Assembly: GCA_947359465.1 (NCBI GenBank)
Contig: OX375876.1
Location: 68,392,998 to 68,456,997 of the forward strand
Direction of reading: 5' to 3'
Source: Metellina segmentata
Taxonomy: Eukaryota; Arthropoda; Arachnida; Araneae; Tetragnathidae
DNA: 64,000 nucleotides
Under the pieces are notes generated by a model. The model did no database searches. It saw nothing but the letters and a program-made list of their open reading frames with translations, and was not told the DNA's origin. Below, one piece after another: positions 14,901 to 27,707 of this stretch (positions are counted from its first letter, which is position 1; each line of letters begins with the position of its first letter). Position numbers and translations under genes: made by a program.

Positions 14901-17090
14901 CTGTTTCTAAATCATTATTGTCTTTAAATTGTTCGTTTTTTGTTGAATTGTTCTATTAAAGAATATATTCAGGAAGTTAAAGTTCAATACGTTAGAACAG
15001 ATACTTTTTTCAGAACTATGCATTTTTTTTTCAAGGATCCGGAATTTTGTTTGTGTTTGTATCTATGTGATCCGAAGGAGTTAGATTTTTATTCTTTCCG
15101 AATTCTGCCTTTTTTCAAGGATTGGAATTTTATTTATGTTTGCTTATGTGTTCCGGTATATTACCTATTGCAGAAATATTAATAATGAGTTAAATTTTAA
15201 TAATTTATTTATTTCCTGCAAAATATCGCAATACATGGATAATTTGTTGGTGGTATATGTATATTTCGACAAACTGTCTTTAAATTTTTGGTTGAATACA
15301 TAGTATTGAGTGGGATAACCATAAAACTAAATAAAGTATACAATGAGGTATTTTCACCTTTTTTGTTTCAATTTTATTACGTTAGAGAATGAAAATCCAT
15401 GAAAAATGACGTATATGTTATTAACATTGGAAAACTATTCCCCTAGTTATTAATTTTTAAATTTCATTTCCGGTATTGGCGGGAAAAACAGGAATTTCAT
15501 AATGGCTGCTGTGTTACGTCACAGCGCATAGTAACCTACTGCACCGGCGTTGCTATGGTTGTATACATTCGTTTTCGCCATGTGTGTTCAGCTTGCTTCA
15601 TTCTTCATAACGTTTTTATCTCGAAGATTACAAGGAGAACAAAGTTTCTACATATAAATACTGTATAGTACCTGGATGTAAAAGTACAAAAGTGAAAACG
15701 CCATAAAGGTTATTTTTTTACGTATTAATTTGCTTCCATCTTGATTGTTGCATTTGGCAAAATGTTTATAATTTTGACAAGTTCAGTAATAATACTTAGT
15801 GTAAAAGGGCTTTATGCATTTCTAAAACCTTTTCCAAAACTCTTCGAATATTTCTGTTCTGCATAATAATTTAAATTATTAATTGAACCTTTCACTTGTC
15901 TTTTTTATGATTGCCCTTTTGTAAACAGTATTTGTACTAGTGATTTGTTGGTTCATTAAGTACTTTTTATAAACAGTTACTATCTTATTTACTGTAGCTT
16001 ATGAAACAAATTTTCGAATCAATATAGACACGAGTTGATTTCATACAAGAGCAATTGCGAGTGTACAGGGAGCATTGATGAGAGATATAAACAAAAGCTC
16101 AGCTATGCGCAATGACGTCACATCCAATGGCGACTTGTTTTCGGATCACGTGTCTTTGTTTCCTTTTCAACAAAATTAAAATTGATTTTATAATCATTTC
16201 AAAATTATTTTGAAAGTTGAAACGCAATATTTAAGAATTTTTAAACTTAGAAATACTAGAAAAGATCATTTGTAAACAAAATCCTCGCACATGCAAATAT
16301 CTCATCCAAAGTATTTTTAAAGTATGTAATTTCTTATTTTAAAATGAAAAGTAAATTTTTTAAAAATAACTTAAAAATAAGATTAGTAACGATAAATTAA
16401 AACATGTAGTCATACATTGTAGTTCAAATATATTTCAAAATTTTGATATAGCTTTTCATTGAAAGACGATTAAAATCAATTACATTTAATTTGTTTTTCG
16501 TGTTTCGTGGATGTTATTGAAAACTTTACTCCATAGTCAAACAACTACATCTATCATTCTAAATAGGTACGGGCTTTCCATTTAGAATCTGAATTTAAAA
16601 AGTACTATAAGGGTTCAATTTAATACTGTATGTCTGCTGGAGATAAGAGAATTTTTAACAGGATTTTATTGATCTTAGAATAATATCACAGTTAGTAATT
16701 ATGAAAAATTAAATTTTTTTTTGTCTTAAGAGACAGAAAATTGATGATGTTTACTCTATTGATTAAAGCTGTTATTATGCAACATAGATGCATGTAAACC
16801 GTTTGTTGAAAGCAGTGATTTTCTTTTTGTAAAAGCTCTGTGAAATCAGTTTTTTGTTTATTAAAATATTGTAATCGATTGAGTTGAATTTGTCTACACT
16901 GATAACATTTATTTCTAACACAAGCTCCGTTTTTCCACATGCCGCTGAATGGAATTTTTAGGAAAAAGTGCATTTGCTGCAAATTAAATTAGTCTCGAAT
17001 GCTGTAAATTTGTAGCTCTCTTGAACGTTCTATCAGAACGCAGGTTAATATGAAGCGTATCATAAACACAGGGCTCTAAAATATAAGTGT
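14900..17090. other. AT-rich region; only a THAP-like fragment seen
   Basis: A short duplication (ggatccggaattttg / ggattggaattttat) lies at 15037-15160. Positions 15629-15703 read YKENKVSTYKYCIVPGCKST, which resembles the start of a THAP zinc-finger exon (Cys-x4-Cys) followed by a stop. TGACGTCAC-type sites lie near 15517 and 16106. A 96-codon open frame at 16692-16982 (minus) has no recognisable domain and I do not call it a gene. Confidence 0.35.
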
Positions 17091-17107
17091 ACCAAATGTA
17101 AAAGTGT

Positions 17108-17656
17108 ATGGTCCGTTCAACGTTGTCACACGATGAAAAACTGCGAAGAAAGGCAGAGCGAGAGTCTGCCGTAATTGAAGCCCTACTGAAAAGAAAACCT
17201 GATTGCGAGGCTGTTGTGTTAACAGCAAAACGGCAAAAATTAAACCAATACTTAGATGTTGGAGATATGAAGAAAGAATGTTATCATTGTGGTGCATTGA
17301 GTTTTAAATCTGAAACAGGCCTATCGTCTAATGTGTGTTGTCATCATGGAAAGGTTAATCTTCCACCGTTGAATAAATGGCCAGTGGAGTTTAAAAATCT
17401 GCCAACTGGAACCTGCGAAATAAATAATAATTTTCGTCAAAATATACGAATTTTCAACAATTAGTTTGCTTTTGCCTCTTTTAATGCAACTAACGCTGCC
17501 AGAGTATTTTAGAAATTTTTTTATGTATTTAACTATATTGCTGGCGATATCGACGCAGGCCTCATGTGGTTTGCTTTTAAAACAGAATTATGTGACAAGT
17601 AGAACGAGTCAAAAACACTCTCGATGTTTAAGCATTATTTAGAAAATAAAAATTTA
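17108..17656 (+). pseudogene. Helitron RepHel N-terminal region, broken
   Basis: The frame from ATG 17108 gives about 118 residues. A basic, charged start (SHDEKLRRKAERESAV) is followed by a Cys motif ECYHCGALSFKSE...VCCHHGKVNLPPL, which is the conserved block ahead of Rep in animal Helitrons. After the in-frame TAG at 17462-17464 the same frame reads FAFASFNATNA, matching the next Helitron block (SFAFASF), so the stop replaces a Ser codon. Two more stops follow before 17656. The Rep catalytic part should begin here and is missing. Near 17630 the frame reads MFKHYLENKNL and continues across the nested insert at 18311. Confidence 0.85.
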
Positions 17657-18310
17657 CTAGGGGGCCTGCCCCCTGCTCGCTGACGCTCGCCAACCCCCGG
17701 AGGATTGCTTCACAATCCTCATTGGTTCGCTGCACGAACCTATGCTCGCTTCGCTCGCCTCAATGAAGACATGTGTCCTAGCAGAAGGGATTGTTTACAA
17801 AATATGTTACCAAAAAAAATGTTTTTCAAATCTAAATTTGCTGTATTACAGAAAAAATATATACAGTATCTCTAAAATCAGAATTCAAATGAAAACTTTG
17901 TGCAAATTTTGACTCTAAATGTGAGCGTTGCTTTGGAAATTGAATACCTAGAATGTTGTTAGTGTGTACATTTCCAGCACTTTCGAGTCACCCACACTTT
18001 TTCATTGAGTTTGTTGCCGAAAGTTGTAGTGCAAGCGTCTTGTTGAACTATAATTGCTGGCCTTGAAAAGGACCGTTTTTTAAATGGCGCTGAAAAGATC
18101 CTCCGCTTTCTTTGATTTCTATTATAAACTAACTGCAACAGCTCATTAAAATTTCCTTTTTTTTTTTTCAATAAAATTTCATCCGATAACGCTATAAATT
18201 CAATCGATGCGCGAGACTTCGCGATAAACAAACAATCGTACAGTGTTGCCAAAACGCGATTACAAATAACGTCTTTTTTGCGTGCCACGTAAGAGAATTA
18301 TATATATAGA
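17657..18310 (-). mobile_element. Non-autonomous Helitron, family A copy 2, nested in family B
   Basis: On the minus strand it starts TCTATATATATAATTCTC (18310 downward) and ends with the palindrome GGGGGC-AG-GCCCCC and CTAG at 17657. Plus-strand flanks are A (17656) and T (18311). If it is removed, the host frame reads ENKNL-S-LERIG without interruption, which places the insertion exactly and shows that it came after family B. The open frame at 17959-18288 on the minus strand is not conserved in the other copies. Confidence 0.92.
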
Positions 18311-19702
18311 TCATTGGAACGGATTGGATTGCTAAAGTTAGAAGATGCATCGTATGTTAAAGATAAAAACAAAATAGATACCTTTATTGACAGTCATGGA
18401 GAAATTTACAAATCGACGTATGCCCAAATGAACCAAGATAAAAAAAAACTGGTATTTGACAGTATTGTGTGAGTGGAAACCAATCTGGGAGTCAAAAGTT
18501 GTATTTCATTGATGGACCAGGTGACACCGGTAAGACTTTTGTTTATACGTGCCTTGTCCATTATTTCAAACTCGTACAAACTAAGATTGCAACGGTTGCC
18601 TGGACTGGAATTGCTGCTATTCTTTTGCCGTAAGGTCAAACAGCTCTCAAAACCTCTAATCTGACGCTTACGTATGGCGATGAGAATTTAATGTTGAATT
18701 GGAGCAAAAGAAGGAAGGAAGAATTAAGCCAAATTGAAGTATTTATTTGGGACGAAGCTTCAATGATACCTCAAACTAAACTCACCATGTTCGACAACAC
18801 TTTTCGCGATATATACCGCTCGAACGAGCCATTTGCAGGTAAAACATTTATCTTAGGTGGTGATTTTCGTCAAGTACTTCCTGTGTTAAAAAAAAGGTGG
18901 TCGCACTCAAATCCTTCAAGCATGTATAAAAAACAATAAATTTTGCAATTTTTTAAAATTCAAAAATTGATTACAAAAAATACGAGAGCTTCCTCTGACT
19001 TCAATACTTTTGCTGAATGGTTACTTAAAATTGGTAACAACGAGATTGAAGAATTTGTGATTCAAGCATGGCTTGAATGGCTTGATTTCCATGGCTTGAA
19101 AACGAAAAATCTAATTGACGATTTCTATCCCAACAGCATAACCGTTGAAGAAATGGCTACCCGTGCTGTACTAGCAGCACGAAACGACGAGGTTAGGCAA
19201 ATCAATAATTTTACTTTAAACAAATTGCCTGGTAATGCTGTAAAGTGTATTTCTATTGATTCAACGGAATCGTTAGTAGTTGACGAAACTGATTATTGTC
19301 ATGTTGCTAAGGAATTTGTGCATGAGCGACAGGCTCTGCAACGGTTCTCGGTTTGTGGTGAGAAAGATCGAGCGCTACATTTTGCATGTTGAAGTGACGG
19401 GTAACAACAAAGGCACAGTCGTTCACATACCACGAATAACTGCAGATTTAAAAAATGATGCAGATATGCCATTTGTATTGAAAAGATTGCAATTTCCAGT
19501 AAGATTAGCTTTTGCTATGACCATCAATAAGTTGCAAGGTCAAAGTTTCTACAAAGTCAGTCTCATTATTAAAGATGAAAGCACAATTTTTTCGCATGGT
19601 CATTTGTATGTAGCATTGTCAATAGCAAATTCTAGAGCTGGCATAAAAATCCAGAGTAAAGTAAGTAGCATCATTAAAATTTTTTTTTCAAAGATGCTCT
19701 AA
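18311..19702 (+). pseudogene. PIF1-like helicase domain of Helitron, frameshifted
   Basis: A superfamily 1B DNA helicase that unwinds DNA during Helitron rolling-circle transposition. Motifs in order are Walker A GPGDTGKT at 18514-18537 (second Gly of the usual GxGGTGKT is Asp), TATVAWTGIAA-like block at 18570-18605, Walker B FIWDEASM around 18745-18768, GGDFRQVLPV around 18855-18885, then VRLAFAMTINKLQGQSF and HGHLYVALS near the C-terminus. Damage includes a stop near 18471 with a frameshift before Walker A, a stop at about 18633, a stop at about 18937, and a frameshift between 19280 and 19392. The final block reads LSIA where functional copies have LSRV or similar. It cannot be functional. 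Confidence 0.92.
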
Positions 19703-20330
19703 AGTAGTACAATTTAAACAACATTAAATATTTTATTGGTATAATTTGTTTCCACTGTTTTGAGAATGTTTTCATTTAAACCAAATTTTCACTCATCAAA
19801 AAGATAATTTTTTTTATTTCTGGCGCTAAAGTTAGAAATATGATGAGATTTCCTCTGAATCTTAACATTATGTTATGCTAAAATACTTCATTTTTTATGT
19901 GGAAATCAGCTGTTTTGTTATTGGACTTTTCCCAAAATATTGGCTACGTCCCATCCTGGAGTCTTTTTTGTTGATGTTTAGAAGGTGGCATTATGTCGCA
20001 AGTCTTTTTCTTTCAGTTTATGAGAAAACAAATGTGGGAAAATTGTTATAAGTCAAAAACCGCAGAACCGTAGGTTGAATCTTGAATCTTAAAATTGCTG
20101 TCACGAAAAATTAAAAAGTGACTTATAACATTTTGCCATCTGAGTACAGAATTAACGTCCTACTAGAGGTCCGGGATCAAACCAGCATCGATCCAAATGG
20201 GGATCGATTGTGAAACAATCCCATCTCCCTCATTGTTGAAAAGTATACATCGAGGAGCGATCTAAATATGACTGTGTAGCAATCATCGGGGGTTGGGTAG
20301 CGATGGCGAGCAGGGGGCGGAGCCCCCTAG

Positions 20331-23030
20331 TAATACAAAAAATCGAATCAATACGCTTTCTGGAAATCAGCGTAGTAAACCACATTGACTGCTCAGAATT
20401 AAAATATGAACTGCATATGCACTCCTGTGCGCGAATGAGCACAGTTCGTTTACTGGTAGTACCGGTACGGGAGAGATCGCTCAGTTTCGTAAAATATTCT
20501 TATAAAAAAAACATTTGGGTCTAGTCTTGTTAATGACGTCATTTTTCAAAAGATTTTGCATTGTATTGATTTTTATTGTGCAACAATTTTAATTGTGTAT
20601 TTGATTTTTTCGCGAGATAATATTGAGAACGGATTCACGGATTATCACGGATTGAGAACCACGCCTTAAATAGTGACCAACTCTCACTGAATAAGGTCGA
20701 GTCTGCTTAAACGTAGTCGTCGCGTCGCCTCAGAGCCAGATATTTTCAATGCATTTAAGGTTTTCGCCGAATTTTGGATTATTTGTATTTTCCTAAAGAA
20801 ATAGATGCAGTCTGTTGTTTGCACTCACGTAAGACCTAGTTTGATTTATTTTCTATTTTAAAATTTGTTGACCATTTCTTTTTAAAGTGCACCGGTGTTC
20901 AGTAATATTCCAAATGTTAAGACAAGCATTTTATGAGAGGGATTTTCACTGTAAATAAACGGTCTGCTAATGTTTTACTTCTCCTGTCCAAACGTTCTCG
21001 CATGATGCCTACACGGGGTTTCCTTAAAATGTAGTTTATCTCACTTTTGGACAACGTTTGGTGTTTGATTTAATTGTTGTTAACTAATGAACTGTTATGC
21101 AAAAGGTAGTTGAATTTACGTCGCACTGGAGCAAAACAACGAGCTATCCTTTAACCAATCCGGAATTAATGCTTTGGAATTTTTGAACACAACGAGCTGA
21201 AATCGTAGTAAAAAACAATCTAATTGACGTAACGGGAAACATGTATATATCTCCACAGTAGAACTATCACCACCTATATTTAACTTGACAGAAAATGACT
21301 CTGTTAATGGAATTGGCCTGTACATTCTTTTTTACAGCATTTTGCAGCTTCATCATTGAAGAAAATCGTTTTTCTTCGCTACTAACTGGAATCAATAAAT
21401 TTGTTCATGCCAGAACTATTCCAGTAAATAAATAAACCGTTCACATTACACTGTAAATTAAGAACGAAATCGACAAAAACGAAGCTAAAGGAAGTATGAT
21501 CAGGAAGTCTCTAATTCTTCTCAGCGAACTGTCAAGGATTTAATACGTCACTCATACAATGATCCCCTTAATTATTCTAGTTCAGAAAAGCTTACGAAAT
21601 ACACTCCCTCTTCGAACATTTTTTCCATCCTAAAATAATAGCAATTCTCGTAAGCAGAAAAAAAACCCGAGCGATCCGTTTCGATTCACTTCACTTCCGC
21701 GAAACCAACTTCTCCTGTTTGTTCATTTCTTTGTTCGTTTCGATTGGCCAGCGAATGTCACTGGGCTTAAAAATGTCAGCTCGTGCGTTCGTGACATAGC
21801 GCTGAAATAACAAAGGTCTTCATTCTTTATCGTTCCATGCGGTCGAATTATTTTTTACGAAGAATTATCCTTTCTTGCGGAGCAATAATTTTCGCATGAC
21901 GTGGAAAGAAACCCATCGACTGGTCTTCGAAAAAATGTCTTCATTAAATCGGAACGAGATGAACTATTTGGGTAATTAAAAGTGATTCTATAGTAAATAA
22001 AAATTGATGAAGGGGAATAATTTAACTCCTTTTTTAACCTTCCGCTGATAACGTGTCTTCAGAGCTGGGATATGAAGTGCAATCATTCAAATGAGACGCA
22101 TGTTCTCTTGCTCTTTTTTTAAACTAAAGCTATTTTTGATAAATCGTGGAATAAAAAACACAAACCCTCAGATTTCGAGGCGATTTTGCATTCAGTGTTC
22201 GTCTATCATATATCATGTCAGCTAATGTATTTTAATAAGAAAGAACTATCAAATATTGCTTACAATGATTTTTACGTCGTACTTAGGGAAATAGTGAGCT
22301 TTTATGGTGCAAGGGTCATATTTGACCTAGTGAGCCAAACACAAAGCAAACAACTTTTTGTAATAGACGGATACATACTACGAAGAAAGCTTTTACTGAC
22401 TTAGAAGATAAAAATTCACAAGGAAGGAATCGCACCTGCTCCTATTACAACTTGCAGGTGTCAAACTCAGAGGGTAAACCCACTGAGACTTCATCTTGCA
22501 TTTATATTTAGTAAAGCTCTTTTGTCATCCAAACACGATCGAGGCCCTTTTTTTTTAACTGTGGTATAGAAACATTTTAATGATATTTATATGTTTAGTG
22601 TTATTAAACAATAGCATTGGGCTATAAATATTAAAATACATGTTAATAATTTTGTAAAAATTATAATTACGTATGACATTTTGAAGAAATTTGCAAAAAC
22701 TTCAAGTGTGCTACATGAAAATCAACAAATTTGAAACATGATGCTACCAAATTAAACTACATGCATTAAGGGCCACTTCCGGTGTTTTGCATACCCATTT
22801 CCGGTTTTCCCGCCTTGATCAAAATCTTAATATATCTTCAACATACTAACTTAGAAACAAAAAAAATCAAATATACTTTGGAAATTCAAATAAATACTCT
22901 ATCAAATAAAATCAAAAACTTTTTTTTTGAATTTTTGGTCAAAAATGACATTTTTAACGTATTTGGATACTTTAAGGCTTGTTGATATGTTGTATCTGAA
23001 ATCCAATTCATCAAAATGTATGCAGCAGTA
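20331..23030. other. AT-rich region without a supported gene
   Basis: A sequence like the end of a hAT MITE (cggattgagaaccacgcc) is at about 20655. A GC-richer stretch at 21650-21900 contains gattggcca and gcttaaaaa and could be a promoter or a repeat end, but nothing downstream supports a gene. The 72-codon open frame at 22186-22404 is not recognised. Pieces cacttccggtgttttgc and tttccggttttcccgcc at about 22768-22815 form a small direct repeat. Confidence 0.3.
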
Positions 23031-23034
23031 AGTA

Positions 23035-23170
23035 ATATATGATTGGATTTGCTTACTACTATAAAACTGCGAGTTGCAGGCGGCGTAGATTCAATTCCTC
23101 CCTGAGTGTTTCTATCTGGGTCAGTAAAGCTTTCTTTGTGTGTGTCCATTTACTTCATGTTGTTAATAAC
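23035..23170 (+). mobile_element. Possible second SINE family, copy 1
   Basis: The order gattcaattcc (box B-like), gtcagtaaagctttc, tgtccatttacttca is shared with 60395-60570 (ggttcgattc, gtcagtaaaacttttc, tgtccatttacttaa). The shared order and spacing suggest a dispersed Pol III-type repeat. Ends are undefined. Confidence 0.4.
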
Positions 23171-23229
23171 CAGCTTAGAAAAATATGGTCTTACGCCACA
23201 AAACTTAACCCAACCAACCACAAGTAATG

Positions 23230-25145
23230 CAAATGAAAAACACTTAACCGTGGCTACTTAATGCTATGTTTGAAAATTTAATTTTAGGACAAATTTCTGT
23301 AATTATATCATGCTGTTTGATCATTCTTCATTTCAGTATTTTCGTTCCGAGATATACTATTAGGCAAATTAATCTTACATTTGTGTGGTCGGTAACAAAA
23401 GCCTAATGATGAATTCACGTGTGTTTGTGATAAAGATCGTTACTGACCCCACAGAAGCTAGTAATTATTTACCTTATCATAGCATCAACGTATTTGTTCT
23501 TTTATCAGATGATTACTTAATTACTTCGCGCGGAATGAGTACGCAAGAATCGACACTTTAAATGCTAAAAGGTCAAGGGAAATTTAACACTATCCTCTTT
23601 TCAGTTTTGCAACGTTTTGAATGTTTCTTTTTCATTTCTCATACTATTATTATTTTTTTTTGTAAATATCTCTATTCATGACATGATAAAGATCTTGAAT
23701 CGAACACTTTAATATATTTCTACTTAGTACAAGCCAATGACCATGAGCACTTTTCATTATAAGAAGAAATACAACGTCATCTCACCTCCGTTAGCACTAT
23801 TAAAATATTATAAATTTTATTTTGTGACCTACAAAGTAATAGTATTTAAACAGATGTACAGTAAAAAAATATTTTTGTCAATTAATTAGTTTCTTCTCTA
23901 AGTCGACGACACTATTGTTATACATTATTGTATTGTTATACTATTTGTATGGATGTATTTTGTGTACGTATATATACATAATTTATTTTAATACTTACGA
24001 AATGAGATAATATTGTATGGGCCAGATTTGGTAAAATGTATGAGTCAATTCGAAATCGGTATTTTGCATTGAAACAATAGAACATTGGGTGAGTGAATGA
24101 TTCAAATGAAAAAGTTTATTTAGCACATTACTTATCACATTTCCCATGACTCTTATCACAAGAGAAAATAGATTCTTTTTGTAACACCCTTGTGACCAGC
24201 AGAAACAGAATATCAGAACTCCTACTGCTTAGAGTAAATAAATGGAAGAAATGTGACAAGAGGATGCTAGGTTATATCAATATATACTAAATGTCCAATA
24301 TACGTTATATATACGTTCTGAGAATGTATACATAGATGTCTACGATACGAACTATAAAATGCTTATGGTGCAAAAAAATCATATAGAAACTTATCAAGAG
24401 AGCTATAAACAAAATAACTTCTCAGGACGAGCCACAACATTTATTACCAGACAAGAAACGAAACGGTACACATCTCAAACAGAACGATTGCTATTTTGTC
24501 TAAACAAAAATACGTTCTTAAACAGATCACATAAGCAGATAAGAGCACTATCATGCGCACTTGAAATCCATTCACAAGTCAATTGCTCCGGCAGTTGAAA
24601 GAAGGAAACTGGTTCCACTACAATATGTACTTCAAAATATTTTGATTTCTTCATTGCCTTGAAAGAACTTTCTTAAACAAGTGATTCATTTGCAATCTAA
24701 TTTTGAGACAGTTGAATTAGGATCTCGGTGTACAATGAAGTTTCATGTTTTTTATTTGGCATGAATTACTACCATGGCCATTCCTTAGAGCTGCTCGCTT
24801 GCAAACCTCAGCAAGACGCCTAACTTCTCAAAAACATTTGATTTTCTAAAAGAACGCTTTGAATTAAACTCTTATTCCAGACAATGAAGCCGCAGTCTTC
24901 TTTCTCCCGATTCCCTAAATGCCATTAAGTTAAATGAGCGATTTTTTCGTCTGTTTTCAAACTGTTGAAGTACTCAGACGTATATTTTAACTTCGTGATT
25001 TACGAAACAGCAATTTTCTCGTTTATGATTTGCTTCAGCGTGTATTCAGAAAAATCATTTAGAGAAGGATCAAATTCCCGTGTGTTTTTCCATCTTTGAT
25101 AAGTGTTTGTTGGTTGTTTTTTGGTATTCTTATGTCAAGAACACA
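23230..25145. other. AT-rich intergenic DNA, nothing recognised
   Basis: I see no domain, inverted repeat pair or tandem array here. The 79-codon open frame at 24359-24598 has no recognisable motif. Confidence 0.3.
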
Positions 25146-25149
25146 CAAA

Positions 25150-25255
25150 ACATTGGGTGGCTTTGGGAAAATAACAGGCCAAACAGCTTTGGGAAAATAA
25201 CAATGGCTTTGGGAAAATAACAGACAAAACATTAGGAAAATAACAGGCCAAATTG
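25150..25255. repeat. Short minisatellite, ggctttgggaaaataaca motif, 4 copies
   Basis: Four imperfect copies of ggctttgggaaaataaca(ggccaaa) occur in about 105 bp, with units of 19 to 27 bp. The last copy is degenerate (ttaggaaaataacaggccaaa). Confidence 0.85.
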
Positions 25256-25282
25256 TAAAGGTAATTGGTAACTGGTAATTTT

Positions 25283-25405
25283 TAGTTAACGTCGTACTAG
25301 AGCAACACAACGGGCTATTGACGACGATCCGGGATCAGTCCCTTAAGGGAAAGATCCGAGGACAACACCTGGTAATTTTGAACCTCGGTCAGATGACGAA
25401 GCAAG
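25283..25405 (-). mobile_element. SINE family 1, 3' part
   Basis: On the minus strand it ends with the family tail gttgtgttgctctagtacgacgttaa, preceded by ccgggatcagtccc and the aggtgttgtcctcgg block, as in the copies at 31215, 34150, 53990 and (inverted) 58733. The tRNA-like head is absent. Confidence 0.65.
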
Positions 25406-27280
25406 TTGTAAAGGATTGTAAAGGAGCCCAAATATAGTATATTTTAACTGTTTAAGAATATTTGTTTAGTTTTTAAAATAAATAAAGTCAACATTTGTCC
25501 TTTTCCGTCCGCTGCCACACATATCATATGCACATCTTGAGAGCTCCGAATTCGTATAGTGATGAATGCCGTTGGGAATCAGAATGAGGAACGACGCCTT
25601 ACGCCACAGAAACATCTTTTGTTGATTGATCTAAATAGTAACTTTTATTACCTAAACGTGGAATTTCCGAACACACATTTTTAGACAAAAAATGTCTATT
25701 TTTGACCCTCTAACACCCTTTACGATTTGTCCAGATATTTTAAAAATACCCTGTATATCGTTTCATATGTATACCTTTTATTGCAATCGTAAAACAAAAT
25801 TTTTAACCGAATCTATACTGGAAAAATATGTATAAAATGTGTAATATCGGGAAATTTAATTACTGAACGTAACTTCTTCAAAGCTGGAGGCATACTGGGG
25901 CTGTCTCTTTGTCACCCGTATTTTTCGACATTAATGAAAGTAAGGCACACTCTTCATACCACTCACTGACTGCTCTTCTGAATTCTCCGTAATGTAATGA
26001 TAAACTGTGCAAAGTTGATGACACGTGAAATATTTTCATTCTTTGAAATGCATTTAGAATTTTTTTTGAGTTTTATCACCTTATCCGAGAAACACATGCA
26101 CTCTGTGGCATTCCTTTGCCCTTTTTGAAGCATATGTACTCAGTCGAAATAATAAGCACAGCCCGCGAATTAATTTCATTTATCATCGCACGCAATTAAT
26201 CTTACACTTGGAAAAAATAATTCTTCATTCAGGGGTTGACTAATAACTCACGATTTTTTTGTTTCCCCTCCCCTCTCCACCACTCGTCTGTAAATTCCTG
26301 CACTGTTTAATTGTTCGCCGCTTAATTGCAAGCACTAAATATTCCATCGATTCACCATCTGAAGCAGCGGTCCCAAGGTTATTACTGCCGTGAGCGAGAA
26401 AAGCATTTAAAGTTACATTTATCCGATACTTCTCCATGCTCTGAGAAGAATGTCACAACGAAAGGTCGGTTCTTTTTTCCCCAGTAAAAAGAGACGCGTC
26501 GGAATTTCTGAGTTTTTAGAATATTTTAAGCCTTGATTAATGATGGACACATAAAAAGTGGCTAATGTCTCATAAAGTGTCATATAACGAAAAATGATAG
26601 TAAGCAAATTCTTTGTAGATTTTTCTTGACAGAAGCCATTTTTTACTCTCCGTGCTGTGTCACCTGGGACATGGGGGGGGGAACCCCTCCTTCCTCCCGT
26701 CTCCTTCTATAGCAACAAATACCAATTAACTCGAAAAGAAAAACTCGAGTATTTATGGAATCATTTTATTTCGGGGAAACTTCGGTTCTTGTTTGGGATG
26801 GTGTTTTTTATACCCGTAAATATATTTTCTTGCTTCGTACGGTAATTTGAGAATTTAATTACTAGTTCTATTCAAGTATGTTTTTGTGATTAGTATAAAT
26901 TTCCGCACTTTTTTCTACCGTTCATTTTTTGCTTCACGGCCATATTTCTTATTTGGTTAAAAATTAATAAGTTATGTGGTTCTGGGGTAAGAAAAATGTT
27001 TACACCTCCCTTGGAAACTAGAATAAGTAAAAATATTAGCTATGATATCAATGGGTTTTAATTTAATTTTTTTTTATAAATTGTTCTTTTAGCGACTTAA
27101 CATTCTTAGCGGTACCAGTTTCCCGAGAATTGTACCACAATACTCATAATGGCTAAATAGCCACATATGTTGGTTAAAAGAATCTTACAAAAGATTCTAT
27201 TGGGCATGAAGGTCATAAGTGGTTTGAAATCAGGGTAGTCTGGATTTTGCACAACGAATATATGTATGTAAGCCCTTAGA
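25406..27280. other. Intergenic DNA without a supported gene
   Basis: A run ataccctgta near 25747 resembles the outer end of a mariner-type element, but its partner is not visible. A run of nine G at 26671-26679 is present. No gene-like frame is seen. Confidence 0.3.
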
Positions 27281-27282
27281 GC

Positions 27283-27420
27283 AGGGTTTCTCAACCTTGT
27301 TGAGACTGCAGTCTGGTAAATTCTTTTTTTATGCAAAATAAAAGCCGGGTCCTGTCGAAACTCGTCAAAACTTTCCAATTTTTGGAACTAATAACCTAAC
27401 CTAACCTTAAACTAATATAA
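27283..27420. mobile_element. hAT-type MITE end (partial)
   Basis: gcagggtttctcaaccttgttgagactgcag at 27281 onward matches the common hAT outer end (CAGGG.TTCTCAACC). I find no opposite end. Confidence 0.35.
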
Positions 27421-27707
27421 GTATTAATTATAGCAAAAGCATAGCGAGTATTATTATTCGCTATGATTTTGTGTATGGTAATGGTATGTTGAGAATTAAA
27501 AAATGACATCTATATTAGTTATCACTCACAGGACTAAGGCATGAATTCTTGAAACAGGCAGTTCATTGTGAGAAATTTTGATTTTACTTAAAATTAGATT
27601 AACTGGACTAACTATGACAAACTGGACAGTAATTGAGGATTCAAAAGTTTTAAATGCTTGACTTCAGAGGTTTTCGATGCAGAATTCTAGAACATTTTTA
27701 TGAATCA

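Larger units (their letters stand above)
17000..20330 (+). mobile_element. Decayed autonomous-type Helitron, family B (Rep lost, helicase kept)
   Basis: The element carries the N-terminal Cys domain of a RepHel protein at 17108-17520 and a PIF1-like helicase at 18311-19702. It ends at 20327-20330 with CTAG, directly preceded by the palindrome AGGGGGC-gga-GCCCCCT and followed by T. The 5' end is not located; about 17000 is a guess. No HUH Rep nuclease motifs are seen between the two domains, so most of the Rep region is deleted. The nested family A copy occupies 17657-18310. The last 30 bases resemble the family A end (GGGGGTTGG..GCGAGCAGGGGGC), so this class of element may have mobilised family A. 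Confidence 0.85.

Noticed and set aside
17959..18288. 109-codon minus-strand frame in the Helitron copy, also seen in part in other copies (LLQLVYNRNQRKRRIF...)
   Set aside because: A poly-A tract of varying length changes the frame between copies, so the protein is not conserved. The DNA is conserved because the copies are young.
21650..21960. Possible promoter (gattggcca and gcttaaaaa in a GC-richer stretch)
   Set aside because: No downstream exon or transcript evidence; the motifs are short enough to occur by chance.
27392..27407. aacctaacctaacctt, resembling the arthropod (TTAGG)n telomere repeat
   Set aside because: Only about three units, inside a hAT-like stretch. Too short to call an interstitial telomere.
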